This document shows, piece by piece, positions 40,781 to 49,340 of a stretch of 50,669 nt of DNA; positions within the stretch are counted from its first letter, which is position 1; every line of letters begins with the position of its first letter. The position numbers and the translations under genes are program-made. The notes beneath the pieces are model-generated. The model saw only the letters and a program-made list of their open reading frames with translations. It was not told the DNA's origin and made no database searches. This DNA is from an uncultured Acidimicrobiales bacterium (GTDB taxonomy: Bacteria; Actinomycetota; Acidimicrobiia; Acidimicrobiales; SHLQ01): assembly GCA_938041035.1 (NCBI GenBank), contig CALHYX010000033.1:1-50669 (forward strand), written 5' to 3'.

Positions 40781-42991
40781 GTGACGTCCACCCTTCACGA
40801 CGCGCGCCGCGAGCCGGATTCGCCGACCCCGCCGGTGATCGCCGGTGGCCGCGGTTCGCACGACCTCACGTTGGTCGCGCTGTTCACGCTCACGAGCTTC
40901 GTGGCCTCGACGCTGGTCTTCAGCGTGCAACCGCTCGTCGGCCGTCTGCTCTTGCCGCTGGCCGGTGGGTCGGCCGGGCTCTGGAACACGGCGCTCGTGT
41001 TCTTCCAGGCGGTGCTGCTCGCCGGGTACCTGCTCGCCCACGTGCTTTCGACCCGGGTCGGCGGCCGAGGTCACCTCGTGCTCCAGCTCGGCCTGCTGTG
41101 CCTGCCGCTGCTCGTGTTGCCGCTGTCGGTCCCGGCGGGATGGGACCTCACCTCCGGCAACCCCGCCTTCATGGCTCTCGCCGTGCTCACGCTGATGGTC
41201 GGGCTCCCCTTTCTCGCCCTGTCGACCGCCAGCCCGACGCTCCAGAAGTGGTTCTCCCGCACGGGCCACCCCGACGCCGACGATCCGTATTTCCTCTACG
41301 CCGCCGGCAATGTCGGCTCGATCGTTGCCCTGCTCGGCTATCCGCTCGTGATCGAACCGTTCCTCGGGCTCGGCACCCAGACCCGCCTGTTCGCCGCTAC
41401 CTACATCGGTCTCATCGTGCTTTTCGCCCTTTGTGCCGTCGCGGTGCGCGGCTCGGACCGCACCGGGGTCGGCCCCGACAACATCGATGCCGCCGAGGAT
41501 GATGGGCCTGCGCCGCCCATCTCGTGGGCCCAACGCCGTCGCTGGATCGGCCTGGCCGCGCTGCCCTCGGCGCTCCTGCTCGGCGTCACCCGCTACCTCG
41601 CCACCGACGTGGCGTCGTTCCCGCTGTTGTGGGTCGTGCCGCTCGTCCTCTACCTGCTGACCTTCGTCATCGCCTTTGGCCGGCCGTCGCCGAAACTGAT
41701 CGGCGGCACCAGCTCCGCGGTGCGGATCCTGGGCATCGGCATCGTGTTGACGTTCGTCGGCCAGCTCCTGATCAGCCAGCTGGTGATCCACCTCGGCTGG
41801 TTCTTTGCCGCCACGTTGTTCTGCCACCTCCGGCTCGCCGAGGACCGGCCGCCGGTCGCCCGCCTAACCGAGTTCTATTCGTGGGTTTCGACCGGCGGCG
41901 TCATCGGTGGTGCCACCGTCGCGCTGCTGGCACCGATCGTGTTCGACCGGGTTTGGGAATACCCGCTGGCCATCGTCGCCGCCATCGCTCTCACGATCGG
42001 CTCGTCTCGCTCGTGGGGCCACCCCGTGGCCTGGGTCGCCATCGCGGCCACCGTCGCCGCTGGGTTCTGGCTTCAGACCGGCGGCTCCGAAGCCGGTCCC
42101 CAACTCGCCGCCCTGGTGTACGGCGCCGCGGGGCTCATCGCCTACGCCCGCCTCGGGCGCAGCCAGGCCCTCGCCGGCGCCATGGCCGTGATCCTCGCCG
42201 CCGTCGTCATCGGCCAGTCCGGGCAGGCGATCCTGCGCGACCGTTCGTTCTTCGGTACCTACGCCGTCCAGGAAACCGATGAGGGCGACCGGTTGTTGAT
42301 CATGGGAACGACGCTGCACGGTCGCCAGTTGGCGGCGGGCCCCGATCAGCCCACCAGCTATTACCACCCGGCCGGCCCGCTCGGCGATGTCCTGGGATCA
42401 CCCCCGCCGGGGCCGCTCGATGTCGCGGTCATCGGCCTGGGCGCCGGCGAGCTCGTTTCCTACGGTGATGCCGACGACAACTACACGTTCATCGAGATCG
42501 ACCCGAAGGTGGTTGAGATCGCGGAAGACCCCGAGTTGTTCACCTACCTCAGCGACGCCGACGCCGACGTGCAGACCATCGTCGGCGACGGCCGGATCGA
42601 ACTCGACGCCCTACCGGGCCCCTACGACCTGGTCGTCGTCGACGCCTTCAGCTCCGATGCCATCCCCGTGCACCTGCTGACCCGGGAGGCGATAGCGGGC
42701 TATCTCGACAAGACCGGTGGAACCGGCGCGGTGATGATTCACATCACCAACCGGCACTTCGATCTCGAACCGGTGCTCTCCGGCATCGCCACCGAGCTGG
42801 GGGTCGACGCCCACATCCGGCGCTACGTTCCCGACGGCGCCGCGGTGGCCACGGGCGCCTTTGCCTCGACCTGGGTGGTGCTCGACCCCGCCGGTTCGTT
42901 TGCGCCGACCGACCGCTGGGCGCCGCTGGTCGACAGCGACCTGGTGTGGACCGACGACTACGCCAACCTGCTCGGCGTGCTGTCGCTGTAG
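40781..42991 (+). CDS. membrane-spermidine synthase fusion protein
   Basis: A 736-residue protein. The first 500 residues contain many hydrophobic helices in the pattern of the fused MFS/spermidine synthase family (TLVFSVQPLVGRLLLPLAGG, WNTALVFFQAVLLAGYLLAH, YAAGNVGSIVALLGYPLVIE), and the last 230 are a Rossmann methyltransferase-like spermine/spermidine synthase domain (VAVIGLGAGELVSYG, YTFIEIDPKVVEIAED, YDLVVVDAFSSDAIPVHLLT). In such fusions the polyamine-synthase residues are often incomplete, and the true reaction is unclear. GTG 40781 is chosen over a TTG three codons earlier. Confidence 0.86.
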   Translation: MTSTLHDARREPDSPTPPVIAGGRGSHDLTLVALFTLTSFVASTLVFSVQPLVGRLLLPLAGGSAGLWNTALVFFQAVLLAGYLLAHVLSTRVGGRGHLVLQLGLLCLPLLVLPLSVPAGWDLTSGNPAFMALAVLTLMVGLPFLALSTASPTLQKWFSRTGHPDADDPYFLYAAGNVGSIVALLGYPLVIEPFLGLGTQTRLFAATYIGLIVLFALCAVAVRGSDRTGVGPDNIDAAEDDGPAPPISWAQRRRWIGLAALPSALLLGVTRYLATDVASFPLLWVVPLVLYLLTFVIAFGRPSPKLIGGTSSAVRILGIGIVLTFVGQLLISQLVIHLGWFFAATLFCHLRLAEDRPPVARLTEFYSWVSTGGVIGGATVALLAPIVFDRVWEYPLAIVAAIALTIGSSRSWGHPVAWVAIAATVAAGFWLQTGGSEAGPQLAALVYGAAGLIAYARLGRSQALAGAMAVILAAVVIGQSGQAILRDRSFFGTYAVQETDEGDRLLIMGTTLHGRQLAAGPDQPTSYYHPAGPLGDVLGSPPPGPLDVAVIGLGAGELVSYGDADDNYTFIEIDPKVVEIAEDPELFTYLSDADADVQTIVGDGRIELDALPGPYDLVVVDAFSSDAIPVHLLTREAIAGYLDKTGGTGAVMIHITNRHFDLEPVLSGIATELGVDAHIRRYVPDGAAVATGAFASTWVVLDPAGSFAPTDRWAPLVDSDLVWTDDYANLLGVLSL

Positions 42992-43017
42992 GCGGGTCAG
43001 CCCGAGCAGCCGACCCC

Positions 43018-43725
43018 TCAGGCTGAATCGGGCCGGCCGGCCATCGATCGAAGTACTCGGTCCCAGTTGTGGATCAGCCAATCGTGGGCTCCAGGAACGT
43101 CGATGACCGTGCTTGCACGGAGACGGTCGGCCAGGTGAGCGGCGAGGCGAGGAGGCACGATCTCGTCATCGGTCGGGGCCCAAATGGTGACCGGTTGCTC
43201 GATCTCGTCGACGGCGAAGGGCCACGGTGCGGCGACGGCTTGATAGTCGCGCAAGGCCGCCGGGCTACCCGCCCACGGTGATGATGCGGTCGTTCGCGCA
43301 ACCTCTTGCAGGCGGGCCGACTGGTTCGGAACGGCGTCGGGCCCGGTGAGCGCTCCGGGTACCGGCGACACGAGATGCAGGGGACCGGTTTCCGCACCGA
43401 GGCGGGCCGCGGAAGCCAACGCGTACGGCGCTCCGCCCGACCAGGCCAGGAATGCGGGGCGCTCCAGGGCGAGGGCACCGACGACCTGTGCGATCGAGTC
43501 GGCCACCGTGGGGAGAAAGGTCGACGGTTGGTCGCCGGCGACCGATGGCCGTCGCAGCGTGATCAGCCGCAGCCCGGTCGCGTGCGCGGCTTCGGCCGCT
43601 CCGTCCAGTTCTTCGCCAGCCGCGGACGGCGAATGAAAGTAGACCACCGGTATCCCGTCGACGGGCCCAACGTTGCCGATCTCGACGTCGGTGCCGCCGG
43701 CTGGCGAGACGTGCTCGATTCTCAC
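43018..43725 (-). CDS. alpha/beta-hydrolase family protein
   Basis: A 235-residue alpha/beta-hydrolase. The nucleophile elbow is LAWSGGAPYAL (Ser in place of the usual GxSxG Ser, with the first Gly replaced by Ala), the oxyanion region is VVYFHSPSAAG, the acid is likely Asp in APTDDEIVPP and the base His in PGAHDWLIH. Small esterase or haloperoxidase-like enzymes have this layout. The GTG at 43725 overlaps the upstream kinase-LLM fusion stop (GTGA). Substrate unknown. Confidence 0.83.
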   Translation of the reverse strand: MRIEHVSPAGGTDVEIGNVGPVDGIPVVYFHSPSAAGEELDGAAEAAHATGLRLITLRRPSVAGDQPSTFLPTVADSIAQVVGALALERPAFLAWSGGAPYALASAARLGAETGPLHLVSPVPGALTGPDAVPNQSARLQEVARTTASSPWAGSPAALRDYQAVAAPWPFAVDEIEQPVTIWAPTDDEIVPPRLAAHLADRLRASTVIDVPGAHDWLIHNWDRVLRSMAGRPDSA

Positions 43726-45242
43726 GCCAGCGGCCCGTCGGCGGTGGGTTCATGAAAGCGGGCCAGCAGCTCGGCGAACGCCGTGAACGTGGTGGGGGAG
43801 GCCAGGTCGGGTGTTGTCAGGATGGTCGTTTGTACGCCGGCGTCGGCGTAGGCCCGCAGGTACGCCTCGACGTCGGGGACCGTGCCGGCGTTGACCCGGG
43901 CGGCGTAACGATCCGGGCCCAGATTTCCCGGGCGAAGCCGTTCGATTCGCTCGGTGAGGTCATCCCGGTCCCGCCCGACGAGCACCTCGCCGAGGTGGGT
44001 CACCTCGACCTCGGCCGGGTCGCGCCCCACCGCAGCACAGTGCTCGTGTAGCACGCCGATCAGGCGCCGGACGGTGGCGACATCACCGAACAGGTTGCAA
44101 CCGTCGCCGTACCGCGCGGCCAGGCGAAGGGTCACCCGCTCACCTGATCCGCCGACGATCATCGGCACGGATTCCTGGAGGGGTCGGGGGTATCCGACCG
44201 CCTCCGGAATCGACAGGGTTGTCCCCTCGAAGGACGGATTCCCCGGGCCCCAGAGCAGCGGCAGCGCCCGCAGTACGTCCTCGAGTCGCGCCAGCCGGTC
44301 GGGGGCATCGGGGAAGTCCCACCCGTAGGCCTCGTGCTCACGCTTGAAGTTCGCCGCCCCCAACCCGGCGATGGCCCGTCCGCCGCTCAGTACATCGAGC
44401 GTGGCGATCATCTTGGCCAGGTGGCCCACGTTGCGGAACGTGGCTGCGCTCACCAGCACTCCGAGCCGAACCCGCGACGTGGCGTGCGCGAGGTAACCCA
44501 GCGTCGTGTAGCTGTCGAGCATGGCATCCCACGCCGAACCGACCTGGGGGATCTGCATCATGTGATCCATCACCCACACGCTGTCGAACCCGGCCGCTTC
44601 GGCCCCGGTCGCAAGCCGCGCCAGGTACGGCCCCATCGCCTCCCCCTCGCGGGGTTCGAACCGCGAGATGAGCAACCCGAACCGCAGCGTCGGCATCGTT
44701 GCCTCGGGTTCGGCGTCCGCGTCGGGTCGCTCGGCCTCCGTCGGCGCCGCGGCGGCGAGCTTCGGGGTGACCAGGCGCACGGGTTCCGGTTCGATGACCG
44801 CATCCCACGCCTCGGCGCTCAGGTCGATGGCTTTGGCCTTCTTGGCCATGGTGTCGATCGCCTTCACCGGTACCGGGTGCGCCCGTTCGCGGTTGCGGCG
44901 CTTGCATTCGGCCGCGGTGGTGGTGAACCGCACCGCCACAGCGTGAATCCGGTGACGGCGGGCGAGGGCCAGGTACCCCTGACGCCGGTCGGCGTCGAGG
45001 CCGGTGGTGTCGACCACCGTCGTCAGCTCCCGCGCCGACCGCATCTCGAGGATCCGGTCGAGCAGTTCGAACGCGTCGTCGGTGGCGGCGAGGTCCAACG
45101 CGTGCTCGCCGACCACGCCCCGCAGCCGATCCGAACTCACGATCTGCTCGGCGGTGAAGTTCTCGCCGGCCCAGGTCGACTTTCCGGCAGCAGGCGCTCC
45201 GATGAGCACGACCAGGCTCGGCGACGGTAGCGGCAGGCTCAT
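43722..45242 (-). CDS. fusion of P-loop kinase (AAA_33) and LLM-class oxidoreductase
   Basis: A 506-residue two-domain protein. Residues 1-155 are a small P-loop kinase-like domain (LIGAPAAGKSTW with Lys21 and Ser22, VDTTGLDADRR, CKRRNRERAHPVP) like polynucleotide kinase or gluconate kinase relatives; residues 183-500 are a luciferase-like flavin or F420 oxidoreductase (FDSVWVMDHMMQIPQVGSAW, LGVLVSAATFRNVGHLAKM, RLAARYGDGCNLFG). An Ala/Glu/Pro linker joins them. The internal Met183 could start a separate oxidoreductase. The ATG at 45242 is six bases after TACGGT, so the transcript may be leaderless. Confidence 0.83.
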   Translation of the reverse strand: MSLPLPSPSLVVLIGAPAAGKSTWAGENFTAEQIVSSDRLRGVVGEHALDLAATDDAFELLDRILEMRSARELTTVVDTTGLDADRRQGYLALARRHRIHAVAVRFTTTAAECKRRNRERAHPVPVKAIDTMAKKAKAIDLSAEAWDAVIEPEPVRLVTPKLAAAAPTEAERPDADAEPEATMPTLRFGLLISRFEPREGEAMGPYLARLATGAEAAGFDSVWVMDHMMQIPQVGSAWDAMLDSYTTLGYLAHATSRVRLGVLVSAATFRNVGHLAKMIATLDVLSGGRAIAGLGAANFKREHEAYGWDFPDAPDRLARLEDVLRALPLLWGPGNPSFEGTTLSIPEAVGYPRPLQESVPMIVGGSGERVTLRLAARYGDGCNLFGDVATVRRLIGVLHEHCAAVGRDPAEVEVTHLGEVLVGRDRDDLTERIERLRPGNLGPDRYAARVNAGTVPDVEAYLRAYADAGVQTTILTTPDLASPTTFTAFAELLARFHEPTADGPLA

Positions 45243-45248
45243 CGGGCC

Positions 45249-45254
45249 ACCGTA
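45249..45254 (-). promoter_or_regulatory. -10 box for the kinase-LLM fusion gene
   Basis: TACGGT on the minus strand ends six bases before the ATG at 45242. The same hexamer serves the divergent betC gene, 7 bases from its ATG, suggesting both sides of this 99-base gap are leaderless promoters. Confidence 0.45.
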
Positions 45255-45304
45255 GCTCCGGGCCCCTGGCCGACCGCCCGTTCCGCGTTTGGTCCCCGTC
45301 GTCT

Positions 45305-45334
45305 TTGAACGCTTGTTCAGGCGCCGGGTACGGT
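45305..45334 (+). promoter_or_regulatory. betC: betC promoter with TetR-like operator
   Basis: TTGAAC (45305-45310), 18 bases, TACGGT (45329-45334), then seven bases to the ATG. TGAAC-GCTT-GTTCA (45306-45319) is a perfect 14-base inverted repeat overlapping the -35 box, a typical TetR-repressor site. The TetR gene at 48735 in the same operon is the natural candidate, giving self-control of the pathway. Confidence 0.6.
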
Positions 45335-45341
45335 GTGACCC

Positions 45342-46859
45342 ATGACACCTCCCAACATCGTGCTGGTGATGGCGGACCAGCTGGCCCCGCACTTCACCGG
45401 CACCTACGGGCACCCACAGGTGAAGACCCCCCACCTCGACGCGCTCGCCGCCCGCGGGGCGCGGTTCGACGCGGCCTACTGCCACTCGCCCCTCTGCGCG
45501 CCCGCCCGTTTCACCATGCTCGCCGGCCGGTCGGTGGCGAGCATCGGTGCCTGGGATAACGCAACGGAGTTCCCGGCATCGACGCCGACGTTGGCCCACT
45601 ACCTCGGGTTGGCCGGCTACCGCTCGGTGCTGGCGGGCAAGATGCACTTCGTCGGCCCCGACCAGCTCCACGGGTTCGACGAGCGGATCACCACCGACAT
45701 CTATCCCGCCGACTTCGCCTGGACCCCTAACTGGGAGCGGGCCGACGAACGAATCGACAAGTGGTACCACAACATGGAGGTCGTCCATGAGGCCGGCCCC
45801 GCCGTCACCACCTACCAGATCGACTACGACGAAACGGTCGGGTTTGCCACCCGCCGCAAGCTGCTCGACATCGCTCGCGACGACGATGACCGGCCGTTCT
45901 TCTTCTGCGCCTCGTTCATCCATCCCCACGACCCCTATGTCGCCCGGCCCCAGTGGTGGGACCTCTACAACACCGATGCCATCGACCTTCCCGAACCCAT
46001 CGAACCGGCCGCCGTCGACCCCCACACCAAACGCATCCGGGTCGGCATCGAAGCCGAGACCGTGGGTTACACCGACGACCAGGCCCGGCGGGCCCGCCAC
46101 GGCTACTACGCCAACACCTCGTACTTCGATGACCAACTCGGCCGCATCATCGCCACGCTCACCGAGACAGGCCAGATCGACAACACCGTGATCATCGCGA
46201 CGAGCGACCACGGCGACATGCTCGGCGACCGCGGCGCCTGGTTCAAGATGTCGTTCCACGAACGGTCGGCCCGCGTCCCCCTCGTGTTCGCCGGTCCCGA
46301 GGTGGTCAACGCCGCGGTGCCCAACGTGTGCTCGCACCTCGACCTGTTGCCCACCCTGCTCGACATCGCCACCGACGGGAACCCGTGGCCGGAACTGGCC
46401 AACCCATTGGAGGGTCGCAGCCTCTGGCCCGCCGCCACCGGGGCCGATGACCCCATCGATGAAACCACCGGCGAGTACGCCGCCGAGATGACCTCGCACC
46501 CGATGTTCATGATCCGTCGCGGGCGCCACAAGTACATTCACTGCGACACGGACCCGCCGCTGCTGTTCGACATCGAGGCCGACCCGCTCGAGCGCATCAA
46601 TCTTGCCGGGCTCCCCGAACACGCCGACCTCGCGGCCGCGTTCGCCGCCGAAGTCGCCGAACGATGGGACGGCGACGCCATTCGCGAACGCGTCCTCGCC
46701 TCCCAGCAGAGCCGACGCGTCCTGCACGCCGCCATGGCGGCGGGTCAGCCGGTCTCCTGGGATCACCTGCCCGAGAACGATGTCGCCAACAGCTACGTGC
46801 GCAACCATCAGGACTGGGCCGAGGTCGGCCCCAAGATGCGTTACCCCCGCGTGCCGTGA
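45342..46859 (+). CDS. betC: choline-sulfatase
   Basis: A 505-residue type I sulfatase. The formylglycine motif is LCAPARFTMLAGR (Cys52-x-Pro-x-Arg56); metal ligands are suggested by VLVMADQLAPHF and SDHGDMLGDRG. The C-terminal part, FMIRRGRHKYIHCDTDPPLL and SQQSRRVLHAAMAAG through WDHLPENDVANSYVRNH, is characteristic of choline-sulfatases, which cleave choline-O-sulfate to choline and sulfate. An anaerobic or FGE-type maturase must act on Cys52; none is seen in the window. It heads a five-gene operon with oxygenase, SDR and TetR. Confidence 0.9.
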   Translation: MTPPNIVLVMADQLAPHFTGTYGHPQVKTPHLDALAARGARFDAAYCHSPLCAPARFTMLAGRSVASIGAWDNATEFPASTPTLAHYLGLAGYRSVLAGKMHFVGPDQLHGFDERITTDIYPADFAWTPNWERADERIDKWYHNMEVVHEAGPAVTTYQIDYDETVGFATRRKLLDIARDDDDRPFFFCASFIHPHDPYVARPQWWDLYNTDAIDLPEPIEPAAVDPHTKRIRVGIEAETVGYTDDQARRARHGYYANTSYFDDQLGRIIATLTETGQIDNTVIIATSDHGDMLGDRGAWFKMSFHERSARVPLVFAGPEVVNAAVPNVCSHLDLLPTLLDIATDGNPWPELANPLEGRSLWPAATGADDPIDETTGEYAAEMTSHPMFMIRRGRHKYIHCDTDPPLLFDIEADPLERINLAGLPEHADLAAAFAAEVAERWDGDAIRERVLASQQSRRVLHAAMAAGQPVSWDHLPENDVANSYVRNHQDWAEVGPKMRYPRVP

Positions 46860-47968
46860 GCGATTCCATCGGTGTCGGCTACGACGCCGATCCGGCCGCA
46901 TCGATGTCGCTGCATACCGACGCCTACACCGACCCGCATTGGTACGAGGTCGAACAGACCGAGGTGTTCGGGCGCACGTGGCAATGGGTCGGCCACGGTG
47001 AACAGTTACGCACGCCGGGCAGCTATCTCGCCTTCGACGTCGCCGGTCAGCCGCTCGTCGCCGTGCGCGACGGCGACGGAACGCTCCGGGCCTTCTACAA
47101 CGTGTGCCAACACCGCGCCCACCACCTGCTGGCCGGCGCCGGCACCGCCCGGGCCATCACCTGCCCCTACCACGCCTGGACCTACGACCTCACGGGGCAA
47201 CTGCGCTCCGCCCGAAAAACCGAACATCTCGTCGACTTCGACCCCGCCGCCATCTGCCTCGAAACCGTCCAGATCGAGGAGTTCGGCGGCTTCGTCTTCG
47301 TCAACCTCGACCCCGCCGCCGCTCCGCTCGCCGAGTGGTCGGGCGATCTCGGCGCCGAGCTGACCTTCGCCCATCGCCTGACCTACGACATCGCGTCGAA
47401 CTGGAAGAACGTCATCGACAACTTCCTCGAGTGCTACCACTGCCACATCGCCCATCAGGACTTCGTGTCGCTCGTCGACATGGACACCTACGAGGTCACC
47501 ACCCACGGCATCTACTCGAGCCACATGGCCGAGGCCGGGACCTCGGCCAACAGCGCCTACGACATCAGCGACGCGACCGTCACCGACCACGCCGTGTGGT
47601 GGCTGTGGCCCAACACCTGCTTGATGCGTTACCCCGGCCGGGGCAACCTCATCGTCTTGAACGTGATCCCGGCCGGTCCGGGGCGCACGCTCGAGACATA
47701 CGACTTCTTTCTCGAAACCGCCGAGCCCGACGAAGCCGAACTCGAATCGATTCGCTACCTCGACGAGGTGCTCCAGGTCGAGGACATCGCCCTCGTCGAA
47801 AGCGTGCAGCGCGGAATGCGGACCCCCGCCTTCACCCAGGGCCGCATCGTGCACGATCCGGCCGGGTCCGGCCTTTCCGAACACGCCGTGCACCATTTCC
47901 ACGGCCTGCTCCTCGATGCCTACCGGCGATTCGACAAGTCGAGCGGTAACCGGGAAGGTGCGTCATGA
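46856..47968 (+). CDS. Rieske-type ring-hydroxylating/monooxygenase alpha subunit
   Basis: A 370-residue oxygenase. The Rieske cluster ligands are in VCQHRAHH (Cys84, His86) and TCPYHAW (Cys103, His106); the mononuclear iron site follows in DNFLECYHCHIAHQDF. The size and the ECYHC pattern match choline, carnitine and glycine-betaine monooxygenase relatives. After choline-sulfatase it may oxidise choline or betaine. It would need a reductase partner, not present nearby. The GTG start overlaps betC (GTGA) and the stop overlaps the SDR gene (ATGA). Confidence 0.88.
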   Translation: MSDSIGVGYDADPAASMSLHTDAYTDPHWYEVEQTEVFGRTWQWVGHGEQLRTPGSYLAFDVAGQPLVAVRDGDGTLRAFYNVCQHRAHHLLAGAGTARAITCPYHAWTYDLTGQLRSARKTEHLVDFDPAAICLETVQIEEFGGFVFVNLDPAAAPLAEWSGDLGAELTFAHRLTYDIASNWKNVIDNFLECYHCHIAHQDFVSLVDMDTYEVTTHGIYSSHMAEAGTSANSAYDISDATVTDHAVWWLWPNTCLMRYPGRGNLIVLNVIPAGPGRTLETYDFFLETAEPDEAELESIRYLDEVLQVEDIALVESVQRGMRTPAFTQGRIVHDPAGSGLSEHAVHHFHGLLLDAYRRFDKSSGNREGAS

Positions 47969-48732
47969 CCGGAATGCTCGAAGGACGGGTCGCACTCGTC
48001 ACCGGAGGCCGGGGCGGCGCCGGGCGCGCCGTGTGCGAACGCTTCGTCGACGAGGGCGCCCGGGTCTACGCCGCCGACCTCACCCCGCACGGCAGCCTGG
48101 GTTCCACCGACTCGGCCGGCACGTTCGTTCAGCTTGACGTGACCTCGGAGGAGTCGGTTCGGGCGGCCATCGACACCGTCGCGGCCGAGCAGGGCGCGCT
48201 CGACATCCTCGTCAACGCGGCCGGCATCGAACTCGAACTCACGATTGAGGACACCACCCTCGACCAGTGGAACCACATCATGGCGGTGAACGTCACCGGC
48301 ACGTTCCTCACGTCGAAACACGCACTGCCGCTGCTTCGGGCGTCGGAGCATGCGTCGATCATCAACTTCGGTTCCTACGACGGCTACATCGCCGACCCGC
48401 AGCTGGCGGCGTACTGCGCTACCAAGGGGGCCGTGCACGCCCTCACCAGAGCCATGGCCTGTGACCACGGCAAAGAAGGTATCCGGGTCAACGCCATCTG
48501 CCCGGGCTACATCGACACCCCGATGCTCGAACAGTTCTTTCCCGACGGCGTCGACCCCCGGGCGGCTCGGGCCGAAGCCGAACTCGTACACCCGTTGCGC
48601 ATCATCGGCACGCCGCGCGACATGGCCAACCTGGTCAACTGGTTGGCCTCGGACGAGGCCCGCTACGCCACCGGGCAGCTCTGGGTGCTCGACGGAGGCC
48701 TTTCCGCCCAGATTCAGCAGATGAGGTTGTAG
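47965..48732 (+). CDS. short-chain dehydrogenase/reductase
   Basis: A 255-residue classical SDR. Seen: nucleotide-binding VALVTGGRGGAGRAV, AADLTPHG, NAAGIELEL, the catalytic Ser and YxxxK in INFGSYDGYIADPQLAAYCA followed by TK, and CPGYIDTPM. It uses NAD(P)H. In the betC operon it may oxidise an alcohol or aldehyde formed from choline or a related quaternary amine; betaine aldehyde dehydrogenation is normally done by another family, so the exact step is open. Confidence 0.88.
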   Translation: MTGMLEGRVALVTGGRGGAGRAVCERFVDEGARVYAADLTPHGSLGSTDSAGTFVQLDVTSEESVRAAIDTVAAEQGALDILVNAAGIELELTIEDTTLDQWNHIMAVNVTGTFLTSKHALPLLRASEHASIINFGSYDGYIADPQLAAYCATKGAVHALTRAMACDHGKEGIRVNAICPGYIDTPMLEQFFPDGVDPRAARAEAELVHPLRIIGTPRDMANLVNWLASDEARYATGQLWVLDGGLSAQIQQMRL

Positions 48733-48734
48733 TC

Positions 48735-49340
48735 ATGGCCACCCCCCGGCCAGAACGTGCGTCCGAGCACGGTGGCGCCCACGATCCGCTCAGCGACACC
48801 GAGAACCGGATCCTCGACGCCGTCGTGAGCCTGCTCGGCGACCAGGGGATCTCCGGCGTTTCCATGCGCGCTGTTGCGGCCGAGGCGGGCGTTGCCCTCG
48901 GGTTGATCAACTACCACTTCACCGACAAGACGACCCTGATCGCCGCTGCCCTGCTGCGGCTCGGTGAACGCGATGCCATCCTCCTGGAGTCCGACCCGGA
49001 ACGCACGCCCGAGGAGAACCTCTGCCTCGCGCTGCGCCACATCGCCGACGCCGAATACCTCGCCACCGACTACCTCGGGTTACGCCTCCAGTTGTGGTCG
49101 CTCTCGCGCATCGACCCCACCTACGCCGAGATCAACCGGGCCACCCAGGAGCGTTACCGGGAAGGGCTCACCGCCCTCATCGCCGCGGCCCGGCCCGCGC
49201 TCGACCCCGGCGAAGCGCAGCGCCGAGCCACCGATGTCCTGATAATCCAGAACGGTATGTGGCTCACCTCCATCCTCATCCCCGACCCCATCGCGATCGC
49301 CCGCAGCATCGAGCGCTGCGAAGCGATCGCCCTCGCGTGA
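48735..49340 (+). CDS. TetR-family regulator (BetI-like)
   Basis: A 201-residue regulator with a TetR helix-turn-helix (RILDAVVSLLGDQGISGVSM, RAVAAEAGVALGLINYHFTD) and helical ligand domain (YLATDYLGLRLQLWSLSRID). The wording of the ligand domain is like BetI, the choline-responsive repressor of betaine genes, which suits the neighbours. The likely operator is the inverted repeat in the betC promoter. It follows the SDR stop by two bases and overlaps the next gene (GTGA). Confidence 0.86.
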   Translation: MATPRPERASEHGGAHDPLSDTENRILDAVVSLLGDQGISGVSMRAVAAEAGVALGLINYHFTDKTTLIAAALLRLGERDAILLESDPERTPEENLCLALRHIADAEYLATDYLGLRLQLWSLSRIDPTYAEINRATQERYREGLTALIAAARPALDPGEAQRRATDVLIIQNGMWLTSILIPDPIAIARSIERCEAIALA

